A DNA stretch of 5,154 bases. Source: an uncultured Eubacteriales bacterium. GTDB taxonomy: Bacteria; Bacillota; Clostridia; Oscillospirales; UBA644. Where the stretch lies: contig CAKSQP010000106.1 of assembly GCA_934486965.1 (NCBI GenBank), forward strand, positions 1 to 5,154, written 5' to 3'. The position numbers and the translations under genes were made by a program. Of this stretch, positions 1 to 5,048 are shown piece after piece; the stretch's first letter is position 1; each line of letters opens with the position of its first letter. The notes under the pieces are model-generated. The model made no database searches, was not told where the DNA came from, and worked only from the letters and a program-made list of their open reading frames with translations.

Positions 1-9
1 GTATAAATT

Positions 10-402
10 ATGGAAAGAGTATGTAAATTCTTAAAAGACGCAGGGACATATTATCTTGCGACGGTCGACGGCAACAAACCGAAAGTAAGGCCTTTCGGGA
101 CCGCACATATTTTCGAAGGTCGGCTTTATATCCAGACAGGCAGGAAAAAAGCCGTTGCAAAGCAACTTGCGGCAAACCCGAATGTCGAAATATGCGCGAT
201 GTCGGGCGGCGACTGGCTCCGTATTTCGGGCGAACTTGTCGAAGACGACAGAAGAGAAGCGAGAGTTTCGATGCTTGAAGCGTACCCCGAACTTCAAAGC
301 CTTTATTCCGCCGACGACGGCAATACTCAGGTTTGGTATTTCAAAAACGCGACCGCTGTTTTCTCGTCCTTCACAAAGCCCGAAGAAACGGTAAAATTCT
401 GA
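10..402 (+). CDS. Pyridoxamine 5'-phosphate oxidase-like flavin-binding protein
   Basis: A 130-residue protein of the FMN-binding split-barrel (PNPOx-like) superfamily, probably a cytosolic flavin- or F420-type oxidoreductase of unknown substrate. Seen in the sequence: the opening strand pair YYLATVDGNKPKVRPFG (residues 14-30), whose Arg-Pro-Phe segment is typical of the fold; LYIQTGRKKAVAKQL (39-53), where the T-G-R/K-K stretch usually contacts the flavin phosphate; NPNVEICAM (56-64); and WLRISGELVED (69-79), the conserved central barrel strand. The length fits the short single-domain members. The ATG at 10 is the likely start because an in-frame TAA lies at 4-6; any ribosome binding site or promoter would be at or beyond the window edge. 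The stop is 1 nt from the next ATG, so the two genes are probably cotranscribed. The fold is confident, the substrate is not; it need not make pyridoxal phosphate. Confidence 0.88.
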   Translation: MERVCKFLKDAGTYYLATVDGNKPKVRPFGTAHIFEGRLYIQTGRKKAVAKQLAANPNVEICAMSGGDWLRISGELVEDDRREARVSMLEAYPELQSLYSADDGNTQVWYFKNATAVFSSFTKPEETVKF

Positions 403-403
403 A

Positions 404-1108
404 ATGATAAAAACTCTGGACCTCGGAAACCGACGCGTGGAATATACGCTTGAGCGTAAACGGGTAAAAAACCTGAATCTCAGGATAAGTCCCGATAAAG
501 GGATTTATGTCTCGGTTCGCCGCGGCGTCCCCGAAGCGGAAATCGAGCGGTTTATTCTCTCAAAAGCGGATTTTATCCTGAAAACGCTCGACGGTTTTGA
601 GAAAAGAGAAAGAGCCGTTCCCGAAAAAATCGAAGACGGAAAAACCGTCCTGCTTTCGGGGAACAGACTTCCCGTCCGCCTAAAAAAAGGAAACAACACC
701 GCCGTTCTTTCGGAAAATGAAATTGTCGTTTTCGCAAAAGACCCCGAAAACGAAGAAGCAAAAAAGAAAATCCTCGAACGGTTTTTCAAAGAATACTGCA
801 CGCAAAAAATTTTGCCGATGTGTGAAGAAATCTTTGAAAAATCAAGAGTTTCGGGCGAAAAATTCCCCGAAATAAAGTTTCGGAAAATGCGCTCGAGGTG
901 GGGCTCCTGCCAACCGAAAAAACGGATAATCACCTTTTCGACCGCTTTGGCGTTCGTTCCCGACGACTGCGTTTACTACGTCGTCGCCCACGAGTTTTCT
1001 CACCTTAAGATCCCGAACCATTCGGCGGAATTCTACGGCGAAGTCGCAAAATTTGTCCCCGAATGGAACCCCCTGCGAAAGAAACTTTCAAAATATCCGA
1101 TAACATAA
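404..1108 (+). CDS. YgjP-type (DUF45) zinc metallopeptidase-like protein
   Basis: A 234-residue protein matching the YgjP/DUF45 family, often labelled M48-family or SprT-like metallopeptidase. Seen: an N-terminal beta-rich part with KNLNLRISPDKGIYVSVRRGVP (about residues 22-43), the family signature RWGSC at 165-169 followed by IITFSTALAFVP, and the metal site HEFSHLKIPNH, with H196, E197 and H200 forming HExxH and H206 as the probable third ligand. WNPLRKKL near the end is also typical. Length is normal for the family (about 230 residues). The product has no signal peptide or membrane segment, so it should be cytosolic. Some relatives are annotated as UTP pyrophosphatases; whether this one cleaves peptides or nucleotides cannot be told. 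The ATG is 1 nt after the upstream stop and has no clear Shine-Dalgarno sequence, which suggests translational coupling to the flavoprotein gene. Confidence 0.9.
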   Translation: MIKTLDLGNRRVEYTLERKRVKNLNLRISPDKGIYVSVRRGVPEAEIERFILSKADFILKTLDGFEKRERAVPEKIEDGKTVLLSGNRLPVRLKKGNNTAVLSENEIVVFAKDPENEEAKKKILERFFKEYCTQKILPMCEEIFEKSRVSGEKFPEIKFRKMRSRWGSCQPKKRIITFSTALAFVPDDCVYYVVAHEFSHLKIPNHSAEFYGEVAKFVPEWNPLRKKLSKYPIT

Positions 1109-1136
1109 GACCATTCCTCACGGAATGGTCTTTTTT
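1107..1136 (+). terminator. Strong rho-independent terminator
   Basis: Perfect 11-bp inverted repeat AAGACCATTCC (1107-1117) and GGAATGGTCTT (1122-1132) around a 4-nt TCAC loop, with a run of six T from 1131. It begins inside the stop codon of the metallopeptidase gene and so ends the two-gene unit. Confidence 0.93.
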
Positions 1137-1148
1137 GTGAAAAATCTA

Positions 1149-1177
1149 TTGCAATTCTGTTATAAATATGTTATACT
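1149..1177 (+). promoter_or_regulatory. SigA-type promoter for the small acidic protein gene
   Basis: TTGCAA (1149-1154), a 17-nt spacer, then TATACT (1172-1177), preceded by the extended -10 element TG at 1169-1170. Transcription would start near 1184, giving a leader of about 77 nt that contains three hairpins. It lies directly after the terminator of the upstream unit. Confidence 0.75.
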
Positions 1178-1194
1178 TCCTTCATAAAGAAAAA

Positions 1195-1245
1195 ATGCTT
1201 TCCCAAAGGAAAGCATAGCGCCGCTGCGCTGTCGGCAAAGCCGAC
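1195..1245 (+). promoter_or_regulatory. Leader with three directly abutting hairpins
   Basis: Three perfect inverted repeats follow each other without a linker. The first is ATGCTTTCC/GGAAAGCAT (1195-1203 and 1208-1216, loop CAAA). The second is AGCGC/GCGCT (1217-1221 and 1226-1230, loop CGCT). The third is GTCGGC/GCCGAC (1231-1236 and 1240-1245, loop AAA). None is followed by a T run, so they do not look like terminators. They fill most of the predicted 5' untranslated leader and leave the ribosome binding site AGGAGG (1251-1256) single-stranded. They could stabilise the mRNA, bind a regulator or be a dispersed palindromic repeat. No known riboswitch class is recognised. Confidence 0.7.
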
Positions 1246-1260
1246 GATTCAGGAGGACAA

Positions 1261-1638
1261 ATGAAAATACTTGAAATTGACGACGATTATTATTACTACC
1301 CCGACGGATTTTCAGACATTGAAAGTTTTGTTTCATATCTGAACGAACATTTCAACTCGTTTATCGGGTTTACAATGCTTGATACGAAGAATTGCGTTTT
1401 CCCGTATTTTATCGAAGAGGATACAAAGGAAACATATCTCAATATTTCGGGCATAGGAAAAATAAACGAAATTGAGGTCACGGTGCTTTGCCGCGAGGAA
1501 TACGATGACCGTCTCAGAGATGTTATAAAAGAAAGATGTATTGATTGCAGACATTATGAGGAGGGCGACGAACCCGAAGAGCATAGAGACAAGTTGTGTC
1601 TTGACGGAAGTTGTTGGGGATACATAAAAAAAGACTGA
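1261..1638 (+). CDS. Small acidic protein of unknown function with C-terminal Cys cluster
   Basis: A 125-residue protein that I do not recognise. It is strongly acidic (IDDDYYYYPDGFSDIES near the start, EEGDEPEEH near the end) and has no signal peptide or membrane segment, so it is probably cytosolic. The C-terminal part has four cysteines, C93-x2-C96 and C113-x4-C118, with H98 and H108 between them. This spacing could hold a zinc ion, but it is not a canonical zinc ribbon. The start is well supported: AGGAGG lies 4 nt before ATG 1261, after a good promoter and hairpin leader. It is flanked by terminators on both sides, so it stands as a single-gene unit. The well-formed expression signals suggest a real, expressed gene; its role is unknown. 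Confidence 0.82.
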   Translation: MKILEIDDDYYYYPDGFSDIESFVSYLNEHFNSFIGFTMLDTKNCVFPYFIEEDTKETYLNISGIGKINEIEVTVLCREEYDDRLRDVIKERCIDCRHYEEGDEPEEHRDKLCLDGSCWGYIKKD

Positions 1639-1644
1639 TTTTAT

Positions 1645-1685
1645 AGTGACGGCGGTCGGTATATTCCGGATCTCCGTCACTTTTT
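1645..1685 (+). terminator. Rho-independent terminator
   Basis: AGTGACGG (1645-1652) pairs with CCGTCACT (1674-1681). The interior can pair further, GGTC (1654-1657) with GATC (1669-1672), and a T run covers 1681-1685. It lies 6 nt after the stop of the small acidic protein gene. Confidence 0.85.
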
Positions 1686-1694
1686 CGACAAATC

Positions 1695-1723
1695 TTGACA
1701 TTTGTGTGATAAAATGGTAAAAT
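1695..1723 (+). promoter_or_regulatory. Consensus-like SigA promoter for the transporter operon
   Basis: TTGACA (1695-1700), a 17-nt spacer and TAAAAT (1718-1723), with an extended -10 TG at 1715-1716. The -35 is a perfect consensus. The start site is expected near 1730, about 32 nt before the transporter ATG. A TATAAT at 1727-1732 is too far from the -35 to be its partner. Confidence 0.82.
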
Positions 1724-1761
1724 AAATATAATATACACTGTTTTACGGATCGGAGAAAAAA

Positions 1762-3093
1762 ATGTCACATCACAAAAGCACGAAGAGTTTTGCCAGCAGG
1801 TGGGGGTTCATTTTAGCCTCGGTCGGCTCTGCCGTCGGAATGGCAAACGTCTGGGGATTTCCTCATAAATTAGGCAGTAACGGCGGAGGGGCTTTCCTTC
1901 TGATTTATCTGCTGTTCGTTATCATTTTCAGTTATGTAGGGCTTCCCGCGGAATTTGCGCTGGGGCGTTACGCTTCGACGGGAACTTTGGGCGCCTACCG
2001 CAAGGCATGGGCGACCCGCGGCAAAAAAGCCGAAAAAGTCGGCGGAATTGTCGGCTGGCTGCCGCTTGCGGGGTCTTTATGTATCGCGATAGGCTATGCG
2101 GTTATCGTTACTTATACCCTTAAAGCGTTAGTCGATTCGGTCACGGGAACATTGATGAACACCGACGCATCGGCGTGGTTTTCGGGCTTTTCTTCGCAGC
2201 AGTTTTCTGTTATTCCGTATCATATAATCGTCGTTGTCGGAACGCTTCTTACCTTGTTCCTCGGAGCGCGCAGCATCGAAAAATCGAACAAGGTAATGAT
2301 GCCCGTTTTCTTTATAATCTTTCTTATTTTGGCGGTAAGAGTTCTGTTTTTACCCGGTTCGGCGGAGGGATATATTTTCATGTTCACGCCCCGTTGGGAG
2401 GCCCTCACCGACCCGATGGTATGGATATGGGCGATGGGACAGGCGTTTTTCTCGCTTTCGGTCACGGGAAGCGGAATGATAGTCTACGGAGCGTATCTTT
2501 CCCCCGAAGAAGATGTCGTCGGAGTTTCCCGCCACACCGCTCTTTTCGACACGATAGCGGCGGTCGTTGCGGCGCTTGTCATTATTCCGGCGTGCTTTTC
2601 CTATGATCTTGACGTCGGAGCAGGTCCCGGACTTCTGTTTGTAACCCTGCCGACGATTTTGCAGGATATCCCGTTCGGACAGATTTTCGCAATAATACTG
2701 TATGTTGCCATGATTTTCGCGGGCGTAAGTTCTCTGCAAAATATGTTCGAGGCGGTCGCGGAATCGTTACAGCATAAATTCCCCCGTTTAAGCCGAACCG
2801 CAACCCTTATAATTCTCGGCGTTCTGTGTCTCGGTTTCGGAATCGGAATGGAAACCATTTCCGCATGGGGACCGTGGATGGATCTCGTTTCGATATACAT
2901 TATCCCGATCGGAGCGTGTATCGGTGCCGTTTCGTGGTTCTATGTAATGAAAAAGGACGAACTTCTGACGGCGGTAAACACCGGAAGCAAGAAACAACGC
3001 GGAAAACTGTGGTATTTCACGGGTCGATATGTTTATGTTCCGCTGGCGATAATCCTTTGCCTTGTCGCACTCTTTATGCAGGTTGCGTTCTGA
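1762..3093 (+). CDS. Sodium-dependent NSS/SNF-family transporter
   Basis: A 443-residue membrane transporter of the neurotransmitter:sodium symporter family (LeuT fold), probably importing an amino acid with Na+. About 11 hydrophobic helices can be placed, as in short bacterial members such as MhsT and Tyt1. Seen: the unwound helix 1 motif GSAVGMANVWGFP (residues 22-34) with A24 and N29 at Na1-site positions and then NGGGAF; helix 6 GQAFFSLS (226-233); D263 in helix 7, where LeuT has Asn, as in other bacterial members; and helix 8 AGVSSLQ (320-326), with A320, S323 and S324 as Na2 ligands. The usual Arg of W-R-F-P in helix 1, an outer-gate residue in LeuT, is Gly32 here. GGAG at 1752-1755 precedes the ATG by 6 nt. 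It is the first gene after a strong promoter, and its stop overlaps the next start. The family is certain; the substrate is not readable. Confidence 0.96.
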   Translation: MSHHKSTKSFASRWGFILASVGSAVGMANVWGFPHKLGSNGGGAFLLIYLLFVIIFSYVGLPAEFALGRYASTGTLGAYRKAWATRGKKAEKVGGIVGWLPLAGSLCIAIGYAVIVTYTLKALVDSVTGTLMNTDASAWFSGFSSQQFSVIPYHIIVVVGTLLTLFLGARSIEKSNKVMMPVFFIIFLILAVRVLFLPGSAEGYIFMFTPRWEALTDPMVWIWAMGQAFFSLSVTGSGMIVYGAYLSPEEDVVGVSRHTALFDTIAAVVAALVIIPACFSYDLDVGAGPGLLFVTLPTILQDIPFGQIFAIILYVAMIFAGVSSLQNMFEAVAESLQHKFPRLSRTATLIILGVLCLGFGIGMETISAWGPWMDLVSIYIIPIGACIGAVSWFYVMKKDELLTAVNTGSKKQRGKLWYFTGRYVYVPLAIILCLVALFMQVAF

Positions 3094-3806
3094 TGAATAT
3101 GAATATTAAACAAGAAGAATTATTCGTAGAAAAGCGAAGATCTCCCGCTGTTTCAAAAAGATTAGGGAGGTCAACAGATACATGGTATTTAACAAAAGAG
3201 ACAAAAGAAGATAATTACACATATTCTTCAATTCTTTTGAATAATTCAACCGAACAAAGTAAAAAGATTCTACTTATAGGATTAAATCCACGAGGAGAAA
3301 GACCTATAAGCGAAGAAGCAAGGGAGTATGAAGAAGAGAAGAAAGTTTCTCCCGACATAAAACATCGCAAAGAATGTAAACCTGCAATAGAGTCCACAAG
3401 AAGACAAGTTCTTACCGATGCTTTGAGCAAATTCCCCGATATGCAATTCCGAGAACTTATTACCGTTGATATTTTTTCAACCAGAACAAAAAATTCAGAC
3501 AATCTTTATAAGCAAATCCAAAATTCCAGATATCCGGAAGAATTTATAGGCGCTGAAAATAAAGATATCATCCTGAGTTTTATTAACGATTGCGATATTA
3601 TTGTTTTGGCATGGGGAAACATTGATAAAAAACTGTGGGAGTTTGTTCCGGATTACCGTGGGGATCTACTCAAAACACTTAACGACAATATCGGCACATG
3701 TTATTGGTACGGACAAACACAAAACGGTTCGCCAATACATCCGTGTGCCCACGGAAAGAAAGAACTTAAAAAAATCACAGCCGAAGAATTAAAGAATTCT
3801 TTATAA
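3093..3806 (+). CDS. DUF1643-like protein
   Basis: A 237-residue soluble protein resembling the DUF1643 family, whose function is not established. Supporting motifs are a buried strand with NP, ILLIGLNPRGERP (residues 59-71); RELITVDIFSTRTKNSDNL (120-138), matching the family's 'NLF..R.T....L' region; IIVLAWGNIDKKLW (169-182); and the C-terminal YGQTQNGSPIHP (206-217 and P218). The reading frame is open back to 2826, but that part is antisense-free shadow of the transporter; the ATG at 3093 overlaps the transporter stop as TGATG, giving coupled translation, and an alternative ATG lies at 3099. The start has only a weak AGG upstream. The gene is much more AT-rich than the transporter: 33 G+C in the 120 nt from 3181 to 3300, against 36 in the 60 nt from 1981 to 2040. 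It also favours AGA and ATA codons, suggesting separate ancestry. Family call moderately confident. Confidence 0.8.
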   Translation: MNMNIKQEELFVEKRRSPAVSKRLGRSTDTWYLTKETKEDNYTYSSILLNNSTEQSKKILLIGLNPRGERPISEEAREYEEEKKVSPDIKHRKECKPAIESTRRQVLTDALSKFPDMQFRELITVDIFSTRTKNSDNLYKQIQNSRYPEEFIGAENKDIILSFINDCDIIVLAWGNIDKKLWEFVPDYRGDLLKTLNDNIGTCYWYGQTQNGSPIHPCAHGKKELKKITAEELKNSL

Positions 3807-3810
3807 CAAA

Positions 3811-3841
3811 AACCGCCGACGGTCGCTTCCGTTCGGCGGTT
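3811..3841. terminator. Bidirectional terminator between convergent genes
   Basis: AACCGCCGA (3811-3819) pairs with TCGGCGGTT (3833-3841), extended inward by CGG (3820-3822) with CCG (3829-3831) across a one-base bulge. On the plus strand the stem is followed by TATTTTATTT. On the minus strand it runs into a T tract (the complement of the A run at 3808-3812). It can therefore end both the DUF1643-like gene and the XRE gene, whose stop codon lies at its edge. Confidence 0.85.
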
Positions 3842-4082
3842 ATTTTATTTCCTGTTCAAGATTTTCGAATTCTTCGGTATTGAAAAATTCCGTAAGAGAC
3901 ATTCCCAAGCCGTCGCAAAGCATTTTCAGCGTTACGATTCCGGGATTTTTACTTTTTCCGTATAAAATATTTTTAATCGAAGACGGCGATACTCCGGATT
4001 CAGTCGCAAGTCGGTTGATCGTAATATGTTTTTCTTTACACAGCTGCACAATACGATTTTTAACTGCATTGTATGTATCCAT
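3840..4082 (-). CDS. Small XRE/Cro-family HTH transcriptional regulator
   Basis: An 80-residue protein made almost entirely of one XRE/Cro-type helix-turn-helix domain, probably a DNA-binding repressor acting as a dimer. Seen: helix 1 YNAVKNRIVQLCKEKH (residues 4-19); the helix-turn-helix ITINRLATESGVSPSSIKNILYG (20-42), with the typical N-x-L-A...S-G-V-S...I-x-x-I pattern; then the supporting helix with NPGIVTLKMLCDGLGMSLTEFF (46-67), the usual 'L..I...L.....FF' ending. It has no sensor or membrane domain. GAGGAGGG lies 5 nt before the start on the minus strand. It is divergent from the zinc-ribbon/lipoprotein operon, and two similar inverted repeats lie in the shared spacer, so it probably controls that operon and itself. 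No convincing minus-strand -35/-10 pair was found. Confidence 0.93.
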   Translation of the reverse strand: MDTYNAVKNRIVQLCKEKHITINRLATESGVSPSSIKNILYGKSKNPGIVTLKMLCDGLGMSLTEFFNTEEFENLEQEIK

Positions 4083-4099
4083 AATATCCCTCCTCTGAA

Positions 4100-4118
4100 A
4101 CTATTTTACAGAAATAGT
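4100..4118. promoter_or_regulatory. Probable XRE operator, site 1
   Basis: Perfect 7-bp inverted repeat ACTATTT (4100-4106) and AAATAGT (4112-4118) with a 5-nt centre. It ends one base before the -35 hexamer of the zinc-ribbon operon promoter and sits about 18 nt ahead of the XRE start codon, so bound protein could affect both directions. A second, similar repeat lies at 4144-4163. The assignment to the neighbouring regulator is inferred. Confidence 0.7.
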
Positions 4119-4119
4119 A

Positions 4120-4148
4120 TTGACAAAGTAGGCTATATATGATACTAT
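4120..4148 (+). promoter_or_regulatory. SigA promoter of the zinc-ribbon/lipoprotein operon
   Basis: Perfect TTGACA (4120-4125), a 17-nt spacer and TACTAT (4143-4148), with an extended -10 TG at 4140-4141. The expected start of transcription is near 4155, leaving a leader of about 37 nt. The promoter lies between and partly within two inverted repeats, as expected for a repressed promoter. Confidence 0.82.
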
Positions 4149-4163
4149 TATGTCAAAAATAGT
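4144..4163. promoter_or_regulatory. Probable XRE operator, site 2
   Basis: ACTATT (4144-4149) and AATAGT (4158-4163) form a 6-bp inverted repeat with an 8-nt centre. It overlaps the -10 hexamer and the predicted transcription start. Read against the reverse complement of site 1, it also shares the inner TGT and AAAATAGT, apart from a one-base insertion. The two centres are about 44 bp apart. Confidence 0.62.
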
Positions 4164-4178
4164 CTTCAAAATAAAAAA

Positions 4179-4183
4179 AGGAG
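4179..4183 (+). promoter_or_regulatory. Ribosome binding site deciding the zinc-ribbon start
   Basis: AGGAG, 8 nt before ATG 4192. The in-frame ATG at 4150 has no such site and lies upstream of the predicted transcription start, so 4192 is the real start. Confidence 0.85.
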
Positions 4184-4191
4184 AGTTAAAA

Positions 4192-4467
4192 ATGAGGTTT
4201 TGCTCACATTGCGGAAAAGAGATAAACGACGAAGCGGTCGTATGTCCGTCCTGCGGCTGTGCAACGGAAAAATTCAGCGAAAAGGCAAATAAAGATCAAC
4301 CCATTATAATCAACAACAATAACAGTGCTTCCTCTTCGGCGGCAGCTGCGGCTGCGACGGGCGGCAGGGTAAAAAGAAAACATTCCATTCTGTTTGATAT
4401 TTTCATGATCTTCATTACCGGCGGACTTTGGATTATCTGGATGATTTTCCGCCCCAAATACTATTGA
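4192..4467 (+). CDS. Zinc-ribbon protein with one C-terminal membrane helix
   Basis: A 91-residue protein. An N-terminal zinc ribbon has two CxxC knuckles, C4-C7 and C18-C21, in the usual FCSHCGKEI...VCPSCG arrangement. It is followed by a low-complexity linker with an Asn run and a Ser/Ala stretch (about residues 37-55), a basic patch RVKRKH, and one hydrophobic segment ILFDIFMIFITGGLWIIWMI (65-84). The 'GGLW.IW' ending is common in small Firmicutes membrane proteins with zinc ribbons. The basic patch before the helix suggests that the ribbon stays in the cytoplasm. Molecular role is unknown; such proteins may sense or scaffold at the membrane. It is the first gene of an operon with the lipoprotein gene 29 nt downstream, with no terminator between, and is probably controlled by the divergent XRE protein. 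Confidence 0.88.
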   Translation: MRFCSHCGKEINDEAVVCPSCGCATEKFSEKANKDQPIIINNNNSASSSAAAAAATGGRVKRKHSILFDIFMIFITGGLWIIWMIFRPKYY

Positions 4468-4496
4468 TTTGCAATAAAACAAGGAGGAATTTTATT

Positions 4497-5048
4497 ATGA
4501 AAAAATTTATTTGTATCTGTTTATGCGTCGTTATGGCGTTTTCTCTTGCGGCGCGCACCTCTTCTTCGAGTGATACTCCCGTCAAAGAAACGGGCGGGGA
4601 GAATACGGAAGTAACGCAGCCCGAAAAGGAAGAAACACAGCCCGCACAAGAAGAAACTTTCGGATTAAACGAAACCGCGGCTTTTTCAAAATTGAAATTC
4701 ACGGCGACAGAGCTTGAAGAATCGTAGGGCGAAGGCTTTTTCACTCCCGACGAGGGAAAAGTTTTCGTGGGAATCAAATTCACAATCGAAAATGTATCCG
4801 ATGAAGATCAGGCGGTAAGCAGCGTGATTCTGTTTGACGGCTATGTCGACGATGTGGCGTGCTCCTATTCATTCAGTGCACAGTGTGTTTTCAACGACGG
4901 CACGATTGACGGGAATGTGGCTCCGGGCAAAAAACTTGTCGGCTGGTACGCGTTGGAAGTTCCGAAAGACTGGAAGACTATCGAACTCCATATACTGCCC
5001 TCGTGGCTCGCAAAAGACCCCGCAAAATTTGTATTCAATAAACAGTAA
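4497..5048 (+). pseudogene. DUF4352-like lipoprotein gene with amber codon and lost lipobox Cys
   Basis: Read through, this is a 182-residue secreted lipoprotein-like protein. Seen: a signal peptide MKKFICICLCVVMAFSLAA; an acidic Thr/Glu/Gln-rich linker (residues about 21-55); then a beta-rich domain with LKFTATELEES, FFTPDEGKVFVGIKFTIENVS and APGKKLVGWYALEVPKDW, typical of DUF4352-like extracytoplasmic domains. Two defects are visible. Codon 20, where the lipobox Cys of LAAC is expected, is CGC (Arg) at 4554-4556. Codon 77 is TAG at 4725-4727, and the same frame continues intact to TAA at 5046-5048. A strong AAGGAGG (4481-4487) precedes the ATG by 9 nt, so translation should still start and give 76 residues. 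A GTG at 4767 with GAGGG ten nt ahead could restart, but would lack a signal peptide. It is likely a recent pseudogene; readthrough or sequencing error remain possible. Confidence 0.82.

Noticed and set aside
1195..1245. Terminator or attenuator in the leader
   Set aside because: No hairpin is followed by a T run, and no mutually exclusive stem pair was found.
1333..1701. 122-codon minus-strand frame opposite the acidic protein gene
   Set aside because: It crosses the terminator of the plus-strand gene, has no ribosome binding site or family resemblance, and the plus-strand gene has a full set of signals.
2350..2739. Long minus-strand frames within the transporter gene
   Set aside because: They are Arg-rich shadow translations of a strongly coding plus-strand frame, without start signals.
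2826..3092. N-terminal extension of the DUF1643-like reading frame into the transporter gene
   Set aside because: It lies wholly within the confidently assigned transporter frame, its translation is not family-like, and an ATG at the TGATG overlap gives the expected protein length.
4083..4143. Minus-strand promoter for the XRE gene
   Set aside because: TAAAAT (4103-4108) and TACTAT (4114-4119) exist on the minus strand, but no reasonable -35 lies 16-18 nt upstream, so no feature is reported.
4150..4191. Earlier ATG for the zinc-ribbon protein
   Set aside because: It lies between the -10 and the predicted transcription start, has no ribosome binding site, and would add 14 residues before a standard zinc-ribbon start.
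4428..4496. Earlier ATG for the lipoprotein gene
   Set aside because: It overlaps the end of the zinc-ribbon gene and would put 23 residues ahead of a textbook signal peptide; the strong AAGGAGG favours 4497.
4725..4727. Pyrrolysine at the in-frame TAG
   Set aside because: Pyrrolysine is known mainly from methylamine methyltransferases; nothing in this lipoprotein or its neighbours points to that pathway.
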